A DNA stretch of 6,514 nt from contig CAYOKA010000126.1 of assembly GCA_964404395.1 (NCBI GenBank), forward strand, positions 1 through 6,514, in the 5' to 3' direction. The translations under genes were made by a program, and so were the position numbers. Origin of the DNA: JAAYBT01 sp964404395 (lineage in GTDB: Bacteria > Bacillota > Clostridia > Acetivibrionales > DTU013). Each line of letters opens with the position of its first letter. Position 1 is the stretch's first letter. The notes beneath the pieces are model-generated. The model ran no database searches and was not told where the DNA came from. It worked only from the letters and a program-made list of their open reading frames with translations. This document shows positions 1-5,500 of this stretch, piece after piece.

Positions 1-113
1 CGCTGCCCCTGCTGACTCTCCATTGCCCTGCTCTGCCCTCTGCTGTCCTGCGCTGCCCCTGCTGACTCTCCATTGCCCTGCTCTGCCCTCTGCTGTCCTG
101 CGCTGTCCCTGCT
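1..113. repeat. 50-bp GC-rich tandem repeat, 2.26 copies
   Basis: Bases 1-50 and 51-100 are identical, and 101-113 begins a third copy with one change (CGCTGTCCCTGCT against CGCTGCCCCTGCT). The array may continue past the left edge. Each unit is built from smaller CTGCC/CTGCT-like blocks, so it looks like a repeat grown from a shorter one. The plus strand is almost free of A and rich in C and T, while the minus strand is rich in G and A. Base composition is far more GC-rich than the adjacent mscL gene. It lies downstream of mscL. Reading frames through it give only low-complexity Cys/Leu/Pro peptides, so it is treated as non-coding. Confidence 0.9.
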
Positions 114-182
114 ACCTTATGCTATTATCTAATTGGGCATTATGTGAACCCTGTAAACATCCGAATGTAAGCATTGAGCTTA

Positions 183-620
183 TTATGAAAGGTCGGAAGT
201 GCAATTAGGACACTTTGTGGCTTCCAGATGTATGCTTGTCCTGCAATATTGGCACTCCTTTGTGGTAACAGGTGCCGGAGCAGGTTTTCTCTTAAACCTG
301 TTTATTTGCTTAATAACTACGAAAATGACAAAGGCTATAATCAAGAAATCAACAATATTTGAGATGAAAAGACCAATCTTCATAATCGGCGCACTGGCTT
401 CCTCCGCCAATATAATACTGTCATAAGGCTTCCCGTCCAAAGGAATAAAGAGACTTTCAAAAGCATCCCCGCCTGTAATAAGTGAAATCACAGGCATAAC
501 AACATCGTTTACAAGTGAGGTTACAATTTTCCCAAATGCGCCGCCTATGATTACACCAACTGCCAGATCAATTACATTGCCTTTTACTGCAAACTCCTTG
601 AACTCCTTTAAAAATGACAT
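183..620 (-). CDS. mscL: Large-conductance mechanosensitive channel MscL with C-terminal zinc-ribbon tail
   Basis: MscL is a homopentameric inner-membrane channel that opens under membrane tension and releases solutes during hypo-osmotic shock. The 145-residue product starts with the typical amphipathic N-terminus (MSFLKEFKEFAVKGNVIDLA). TM1 follows at about residues 15-45, with the pore-lining AVGVIIGGAFGKIV stretch and the NDVVMP motif, then a periplasmic loop at about 46-75 and TM2 at about 78-104. The C-terminus departs from the E. coli protein (136 residues): after a KRKPAPAP linker it has Cys123-x2-Cys126 and Cys137-x2-Cys140, a small zinc ribbon known in many Gram-positive MscL proteins. 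The start is ATG at 618-620, with an excellent Shine-Dalgarno six bases upstream; the stop is TAA at 183-185. It is monocistronic in the window and divergent from the nuclease-like gene. No intrinsic terminator is visible after it. Identification is very secure; zinc binding is inferred from the cysteine pattern. Confidence 0.97.
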   Translation of the reverse strand: MSFLKEFKEFAVKGNVIDLAVGVIIGGAFGKIVTSLVNDVVMPVISLITGGDAFESLFIPLDGKPYDSIILAEEASAPIMKIGLFISNIVDFLIIAFVIFVVIKQINRFKRKPAPAPVTTKECQYCRTSIHLEATKCPNCTSDLS

Positions 621-626
621 GATAAT

Positions 627-635
627 CTCCCCTTT
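627..635 (-). promoter_or_regulatory. Shine-Dalgarno of mscL
   Basis: Read on the minus strand the sequence is AAAGGGGAG, followed by six bases (ATTATC) and then the ATG at 618-620. The match to the 16S anti-Shine-Dalgarno and the spacing are near ideal and fix the mscL start. Confidence 0.9.
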
Positions 636-640
636 TCATT

Positions 641-854
641 TAATGTTCCATTCAGTTCTGCCAATTCCTTTTGCCTATTACTCTTTTCGATCCCTTTTGT
701 CATTTCCTTTTGCTAATCCAGCTCTGTCAACCCAGCTCTGTTTCTCACTTTTACCCATTCTCAGTTTATCCGCTTCACTTCAACCGGAACAATTGAAGCC
801 CACCCTTATATATTATCACATGTATCCATGCAATTAAAATACTATCCTGAAAAA
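641..854. other. Pyrimidine-rich non-coding leader region upstream of mscL
   Basis: No gene is visible here. The plus strand is strongly C+T biased up to about 790, so an mscL transcript starting further right would carry a purine-rich leader. Short direct repeats occur: TTCCTTTTGC at 665-674 and 704-713, and CCAGCTCTGT at 718-727 and 732-741. A plus-strand open frame crosses this stretch but runs antisense over the mscL start and has no family resemblance, so it is not called. Confidence 0.6.
805..833 (-). promoter_or_regulatory. Candidate promoter for mscL
   Basis: On the minus strand TTGCAT (828-833) is separated by exactly 17 bp from TATAAG (805-810), a reasonable match to a vegetative sigma promoter. 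It would give an mscL leader of roughly 180 nt. A competing candidate sits at the left edge of element A (841-869). Neither can be preferred from sequence alone. Confidence 0.35.
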
Positions 855-869
855 TGCTAGGTTTTTCAA
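841..869 (-). promoter_or_regulatory. Candidate outward promoter at left end of element A, toward mscL
   Basis: On the minus strand TTGAAA (864-869), which is part of the terminal inverted repeat of element A, lies 17 bp from GATAGT (841-846). The -35 matches 5 of 6 and the -10 matches 4 of 6 consensus bases. It mirrors the arrangement at the other end of the element. Confidence 0.3.
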
Positions 870-995
870 CTAATGGGGTAAATAATTCTATAGTGAGGTG
901 CAATAATGCATTGAAACCCTGATTTATGTAACCTAATCACAGGAAAAACACCCCTTTTACCATAAAATCCTTCCCATTAGTTGAAAAATCAGGCA
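855..995. mobile_element. Element A: 141-bp palindromic, MITE-like repeat element
   Basis: The ends are inverted repeats of 23 bp: 855-877 against the complement of 973-995. They share TTTTTCAACTAATGGG plus outer TGC/GCA, with three mismatches in 23. The 95-bp interior has no open frame of note. Read in reverse, its termini match those of element B at 2413-2552: 22 of 28 bases at one end and 21 of 26 at the other. Both elements also contain TTTACCATAAAAT (956-968 and 2478-2490). Size, terminal inverted repeats, lack of coding and a second copy fit a miniature inverted-repeat element or another dispersed palindromic repeat. No convincing target-site duplication flanks it, and no transposase is present in the window. 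Confidence 0.65.
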
Positions 996-1009
996 TCTCA
1001 CTGAATAAT
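981..1009 (+). promoter_or_regulatory. Candidate outward promoter at right end of element A, toward the nuclease-like gene
   Basis: TTGAAA (981-986), inside the right terminal repeat of element A, lies exactly 17 bp before AATAAT (1004-1009). Each hexamer matches 5 of 6 consensus bases. Transcription would begin near 1016, upstream of the GGGGG at 1041-1045, and would allow Shine-Dalgarno-directed initiation at the GTG at 1050. Confidence 0.4.
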
Positions 1010-1029
1010 CAGCTTATTATTACCTTTAT

Positions 1030-1058
1030 TTGACATTATAGGGGGTATAGTGTATTAT
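1030..1058 (+). promoter_or_regulatory. Near-consensus vegetative promoter overlapping the start of the nuclease-like gene
   Basis: TTGACA (1030-1035, perfect -35), a 17-bp spacer and TATTAT (1053-1058, 5 of 6) form the best promoter match noticed in the window. The predicted transcript start is about 1065, exactly at the ATG-ATG pair (1065 and 1068), so the message would be leaderless or nearly so. The arms GTATA and TATAC (1045-1049 and 1056-1060) form a small inverted repeat across the spacer and -10, which could be an operator-like site, though the arms are short. Confidence 0.55.
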
Positions 1059-2066
1059 ACTTGCATGATGAAGTATTTTAGTCACTCTACTGCTGCCATA
1101 ATGTGGGATGTCCCGTGCATTGAGGCTATTCTCGGCGATAAGGCCGGCAAAGTCGACAATGGCGATAAGGACGACAAGGTCGATAAGGCCGGCAAAGGCA
1201 ACAAAGCCGGCAAAGTCGACAATGACGGTAAAGCCAACAATGGCGGTAAAGCCAACAATGGCGATAAAGGCAACAAAGCCGATTCGCCCAATATTACAGT
1301 ATCTAATTACAACATGCGATATAATGTTAACGGCAAGAAGGTCCATGCTTGTAAGCTTGCGCTTCCAGCCGGTGCGATTAGAAAGCGAAATGGCAAAGCA
1401 GTTGCATCCCCAGAATTGCTATTCCTGGAGCTTGCATCAGAATTGAGCATTCAACGGCTTATCCTGCTGGGTCTTCAGTTATGTTCACATCCGCCTAGAT
1501 CCCGTTCTTTGGCAATCACGACAAAGCATAAGCTCGCCTCGTTCCTTGCAAAGACTTCAGGACACCGAGGACACCGCAAAGCTATACGAGCTGTAACATA
1601 TGTAGAAAACGGTTCTGCATCGATTATGGAATCTCTGGCATATATGGTTCTGGCGCTCCCACACACCCTGGGAGGTTATGGTCTTAATGGGGCAGTTCTT
1701 AACCAAAAAATAGAACTAAAGGATGAAATGAAGACAATTCTTGGGCAAAACCGCTGCTTCGTGGATCTGTACTATAGAAAGGCTAAATTAGCAGTCGAAT
1801 ATGATAGCTTTGCTTATCACAGCAACCCGTCAGAACAAGGTAAAGATGCCATTCGATCAGCTATTCTTGAAAGGCAGGGTATAGATGTAATGCATTTGAG
1901 CACAATCCAGCTATACGACAAAAATGCCTGCAGAATCTTTGCCAAGAATCTCTCGGCTCGGCTCGGGAAACGTATGAAAATACAAGCAAGCAGGTTCGAT
2001 GAGATGCATAATTTATTAAGGACACTACTGCCAGAGGGAAAACCAGAATCCGGGCTGGCTGAATAA
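1050..2066 (+). CDS. DUF559/Vsr-like endonuclease-fold protein with in-frame tripeptide repeat insertion
   Basis: The product is 338 residues if translation starts at GTG 1050 (GGGGG four bases upstream), or 333 or 332 from ATG 1065 or 1068, which a strong promoter favours. Residues 10-23 (SHSTAAIMWDVPCI) resemble the short N-terminal segment of AbiEi/DUF559-type proteins. Residues 30-77 are sixteen tandem tripeptides of the type DKA, GKV, NNG. Residues 82-145 resume a family-like segment, including LPAGAIRKRNGKAVASPELL and an LLGLQLC stretch. Residues 191-213 contain Met-Glu194 and LGGYGL. The C-terminal domain (about 235-305) has Asp239 in FVDLYY, Glu250 and Asp252 in AVEYD, and His257, the pattern of the Vsr/DUF559 branch of the PD-(D/E)xK fold. 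Function is inferred only: a DNA-cleaving or DNA-binding role, perhaps in defence or a toxin-antitoxin-like setting. No partner gene lies beside it. It is flanked by elements A and B, suggesting an acquired segment. Confidence 0.75.
   Translation: MYYTCMMKYFSHSTAAIMWDVPCIEAILGDKAGKVDNGDKDDKVDKAGKGNKAGKVDNDGKANNGGKANNGDKGNKADSPNITVSNYNMRYNVNGKKVHACKLALPAGAIRKRNGKAVASPELLFLELASELSIQRLILLGLQLCSHPPRSRSLAITTKHKLASFLAKTSGHRGHRKAIRAVTYVENGSASIMESLAYMVLALPHTLGGYGLNGAVLNQKIELKDEMKTILGQNRCFVDLYYRKAKLAVEYDSFAYHSNPSEQGKDAIRSAILERQGIDVMHLSTIQLYDKNACRIFAKNLSARLGKRMKIQASRFDEMHNLLRTLLPEGKPESGLAE
1137..1280 (+). repeat. 9-bp minisatellite, 16 units, inside the nuclease-like gene
   Basis: Sixteen consecutive in-frame 9-bp units run from GATAAGGCC (1137) to AACAAAGCC (1272-1280), all variants of a GRYAADGNC-like pattern. 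The middle codon is always AAA, AAG or AAT, giving Lys or Asn. The encoded tripeptides alternate Gly/Asp/Asn, Lys/Asn and Ala/Val/Gly/Asp, making a hydrophilic, probably disordered 48-residue tract. Exact higher-order copies occur: GGTAAAGCC-AACAATGGC appears twice in a row at 1227-1262. Because 9 is a multiple of 3, changes in unit number keep the reading frame. Confidence 0.95.
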
Positions 2067-2080
2067 AAATAAGAGCCAGC
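2054..2080 (+). terminator. Possible weak stem-loop at the end of the nuclease-like gene
   Basis: GCTGGCT (2054-2060) and AGCCAGC (2074-2080) are perfect 7-bp complements around a 13-base A-rich loop that contains the TAA stop. No run of T follows directly (TTAGCATCAAT), so it is not a standard intrinsic terminator and could be chance. Confidence 0.3.
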
Positions 2081-2176
2081 TTAGCATCAATACCCTTTTA
2101 TACATTTGCTTAAAAAATTGGCTATTTTTATGATCAAGTACAAGTGGCTGAATATACAACGCGGGCGCAGTCTGTC

Positions 2177-2308
2177 CGCAAGCATAGCCTCTTATATATT
2201 ACAAAGGTAATACGTGCTCGTACTCACAATATTAGGGCTGGTCGCAGGCAAAGCTTCGTTTACGTTGTAAAGGTAATTCGTGCTAACGCACTCAACATAC
2301 TATCTGCT
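2177..2308 (+). repeat. Diverged 66-bp direct duplication (22 codons per unit)
   Basis: Units 2177-2242 and 2243-2308 align without gaps at about 43 of 66 bases, with AAAGGTAAT conserved at 2203-2211 and 2269-2277. In the frame starting at GTG 2144 the units read as 22-residue repeats sharing KVIRA and 10 of 22 residues. Several codon pairs differ only at the third base (TAT/TAC, ATA/ATT, AAT/AAC, ATT/ATA), and other changes are Leu/Phe, Leu/Val, Ile/Val or Lys/Arg. Confidence 0.8.
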
Positions 2309-2311
2309 CGC

Positions 2312-2349
2312 CCAATCATCCTGAATCTGCTCACCAATCATCCTGAATC
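2312..2349 (+). repeat. 16-bp direct repeat with 22-bp period
   Basis: CCAATCATCCTGAATC occurs exactly at 2312-2327 and 2334-2349. A weaker third version (ATCTATCACCCTAAATCA) follows at about 2363-2380. It directly continues the repeat-rich stretch begun by the 66-bp duplication. Confidence 0.8.
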
Positions 2350-2412
2350 ATTCGGCACCCATATCTATCACCCTAAATCAGGCTAACGGAATATTTAATG
2401 GAATAGATATAG

Positions 2413-2552
2413 CGCACTGCTGAAAATTTCAACTAATGGGAAGAAATATGCCTAAAAAAGCCTTATTTTATAGACGATTTACCATAAAATGAGCTGAAAT
2501 AGGGATTTTTTACTGTAATTGTACCCCATTACCTGCAAAAGTTAGCAGTGCG
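2413..2552. mobile_element. Element B: 140-bp palindromic element, inverted relative of element A
   Basis: The outer ends are a perfect 9-bp inverted repeat, CGCACTGCT (2413-2421) and AGCAGTGCG (2544-2552), followed inward by imperfect pairing and TAATGGG/CCCATTA. The left part contains TTTCAACTAATGGGAAG (17 bp, identical to the reverse complement of the right end of element A). The right part contains TACCCCATTA and ends in TAGCA, as at the left end of A in reverse. The interior has no open frame. It stops 3 nt from the stop codon of the SLH gene, so it forms that gene's immediate 3' untranslated region and, as a long stem-loop, could protect or end the transcript. No clear target-site duplication is seen. 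Confidence 0.6.
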
Positions 2553-2555
2553 GAT

Positions 2556-5500
2556 TCACTCAATATTAGCTTTTTTCATCATTAGGTTATACAGTACCTG
2601 AGCCATTTGCGCTCTTGTAGTCATTCCCGTTGGAAGAAGCTTCCCGGCACTTCCGTTGATGATTCCGGTTTCGACCAGCAGTGCCATAGCATCTCTCGCC
2701 CAGTCGGCTATTTGTCCCTCATCTGAAAAGTCAGAAAGAGTTTTGCCCTGCCCGCCAAAATCAGTCAGCGTTTTGCCCCGGCCGCCAAAGCCAGAAAGAG
2801 CATTGCCCTGACCGGTATCGTCGGAATTATACGCCTTGGGCAGCTGCTTTATCGCTCCCAAAGCATTATACATCAGAGTAACCATTTCCTGACGGGTGAT
2901 AGCTCTATCCGGAGCAAACAGGCTGGTCGCATCCTCCGGATGCTGCTCACCTATGCTGCCTATGTTGTTCCCCACTCCTTTGGAGATACCAAGCCGTTTT
3001 GCTGCAGCCAGATACCCGGTATAGTATCTGTTGCCGGCATCGGCGAAGTTATCGCTTGGGTTCTCATCCGGTGATATGTCACAGACTCTCATCAAGAGAA
3101 CAATGCATTCGCCCCGTGTCAACACTGCCTCAGGACTGTATTTCCCCTTGCCTGTGCCCTGTGTTATCTCTCTTGCCGCAATGAAGCTCACCGGCTTATA
3201 ATACCAGGCAGTGGATGCTACATCACTGAAAGCAACATGATTATATACAACTGCAAAATCGCTGAAATGAGTGGTGGAGAAAGTCACTGTACCGGTTACA
3301 GGGTCATAGCGCCCGTTCGGTATAGAAACCGCATTCCCGCTTCCGTCCAGATACCATATCACAATGCTCTCCGGGTTTTTAAGCTCCTGCTCCGTCGGTG
3401 TATATGGTATGCGTACTGTCACTGGAGCATCGGGATTGTTCCAATCAACCTGCTTACCATCCAGAGTAAGAGTAAGTGCCAGCATAGGCCGATCGCCTAT
3501 AGCCTGCCTGATCTCCTCGGTCAATTTTGATTTATCGGCTGCTTCAATAGTAATCCCTGCCAGCTTTCCTTCAATGTCTGATATCCCCGCTAGCATTCCG
3601 GCGGGAATTCGAATGCTGCCCAGCTCGGTGGAAGCGATAAGAGCCGCTTGCGTGTATGGGCTTGCAAGTGCATCAGCCGGTATTTCCAAAGTGTAGCCCT
3701 GCGCACCCGGAATTGCGGGAATGTCCAAAGAGGCTTCCTTATCCCCGGAGAAGAACTCCTGTGCCAGAGAAGCATGTGATATTATCGCTTGCCCCCCTCT
3801 TAGGTTAACGCTGATATCCCCTTGTTTGATTCCGTCGATGGTAAGGCTGGCAGTGTAGCTTCCTGAGTAAGCGGTGCCGGAGTCGCCTCGCTTGTCTTTC
3901 TTGTCTTTACTTTTGCTGTTAGTCACTGTAACAGTATAACTCTTGTCAATCTCACCGGTAGTCACAGTAACGACAAAAATATTCTTTCCATAGGTCATTG
4001 AAATGGGATTGGATATTGATACAGCCACACCATCCTTTGTAATTGAAACAGTTGATCCAGGATTTTGGGCTACCACTGTGAGGTTGGTTTTCGAAAGGTC
4101 ACGTGTCTGGACGTCATATGCAAATACATCAGGATTGAATTCCATGAATACGCCGGTGAGGTTCAGCACCGATAGCAGGGCGCTCTCCTCTGATAGCTCC
4201 GCAAATGTCACATCTGCTTTATAGCCTGCCCTGTTAAATAGAAGGCTTGCAGTTTTCGACTCCTCACCCGGGATATTCAAAAGGCTTGTGCTGTCTGCTG
4301 CATTATGGGTCTGCTGCCTTTCCAGCACATTGTCATTTTGATCCCGAAGTGTGACAATTATGTTGCCATTACTTATAGTATTCATGGAGTTGTTAGTGGC
4401 CTCAACCTGCACCTTAGTCTTCCCGTCGGTAGTCTGAGAGAGGCTTGCCAGCGATACTTGCCCACCGTTTTTTTCGATGAGGCTGTAAATATTCATATAA
4501 TCTATATCATTGGAGATGTCTGCGTCTTCAACACTCTTACCTCCTTCGGTCAGTACAGTCCGGAAAAAGACCGTTGCTCCGCCTTCGGGAATCTCGCCGC
4601 TCTCATCAAGGAAGTGCTGCAAATCCGTTTCTGATAAGGTTATATCCAAAGACAGTAGACTGTCATTTAGCACACTGAGATCGTCATCGGAAACTGTAAT
4701 TGTCTTTAAAGGCGATCCCTCTTCAAAATCCGGTCTGTCCCATACCTCCAGCCTCACGGTGTGAGTACCCCCCTTCAAAGCTCCAAATGCAGAATTTTGA
4801 AGAAGTACACGGAAGCCGCGCTCACGACCGGTCTGGCTGGTTCCATCAATCTGATAAATACCCACATCCGGAAGGCCAAGCAATAAGGAGCCGGTTCTTG
4901 TGTCAGTTCCTCCTTCTCCAAATTGGGCTGTAACAGTATAGTCGGCATGGGCAACAGGATCAGGGACAGTGTGGTAAATCAGGTATTTCCTTTCCTCGTC
5001 AGGGGCAAGGGTCTCGTCATATTCTACAGTCTGTCCACCCAGCTTAATGCTAATGCCGGTGATGGTGTCTATTCCATCATTTTTCACCGTAAACAGCACA
5101 GGCATCTCCAGACCGGGCAATATATCCTCATACTCATAATAGGGTTCCTTTACCGTCAAAAGGTTTTTGTATTCGGCAAGAGCACTTGTAATTGTGGATG
5201 GGCCGTCCGCTTCGGCAAGCAGCATCATGAATTGCACTTTTCCTGTATCCGGGTCTACTGTCGAGTCCAAGGAATACAATGTGCGGCCTTCGCTCAGCTC
5301 CAGCAGCTTATGGCTCCCAGTGGTCGTAAATCTACCCTCGTTTGATACAAGCCTGGTTCCGTAAACACTGTACTCGTGGATGCGGTCCTTGTCGTCATTC
5401 CCGGGCTTGCTAAGAATAACAGACAAATCTTCAAGACTCTGCGCCCCCTTGGTGAACATGAAGGTTGAGTAATCAGTGGTTCCGCTGCTATCAGACAGCT

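Larger units (their letters stand above)
2067..2412. other. Intergenic region with degenerate repeats, no convincing gene
   Basis: A plus-strand frame from GTG 2144 to 2386 could encode 80 basic residues, but it has no Shine-Dalgarno, no ATG and no recognised domain. It holds a 22-residue duplication, listed separately, in which several differences between copies are conservative. That leaves open that it is a remnant of a coding repeat. The rest holds a 22-bp-period repeat (2312-2349) and nothing else recognised. Confidence 0.6.

Noticed and set aside
120..182. Search for an intrinsic terminator of mscL
   Set aside because: Only a 4-bp stem around TCGG (ACAT/ATGT) is present and no T-run follows it on the mscL strand.
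23..208. Open frame on the plus strand through the 50-bp repeat
   Set aside because: It is a low-complexity Cys/Leu/Pro peptide produced by repeat DNA, has no ribosome binding site and overlaps the end of mscL.
281..300. Perfect 7-bp hairpin CAGGTTT/AAACCTG with a 6-base loop
   Set aside because: It lies inside the mscL coding region at the linker after TM2, with no T-run, so it is probably chance or only a local mRNA fold.
547..837. 96-residue plus-strand open frame
   Set aside because: It runs antisense over the mscL start and Shine-Dalgarno and then through pyrimidine-rich non-coding DNA; no domain or start signal.
1026..1346. Minus-strand open frame of hydrophobic repeats (FAGLI, IVGFT)
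   Set aside because: It is the reverse of the 9-bp minisatellite, which is open in several frames; the plus-strand frame has family resemblance on both sides of the repeat and this one does not.
2177..2349. Possible CRISPR-like array
   Set aside because: The repeats are directly adjacent and diverged, without unique spacers of constant length, and no cas gene is present.
4305..5345. Several plus-strand open frames opposite the SLH gene
   Set aside because: All are antisense to a long frame with recognisable domains and have no independent support.
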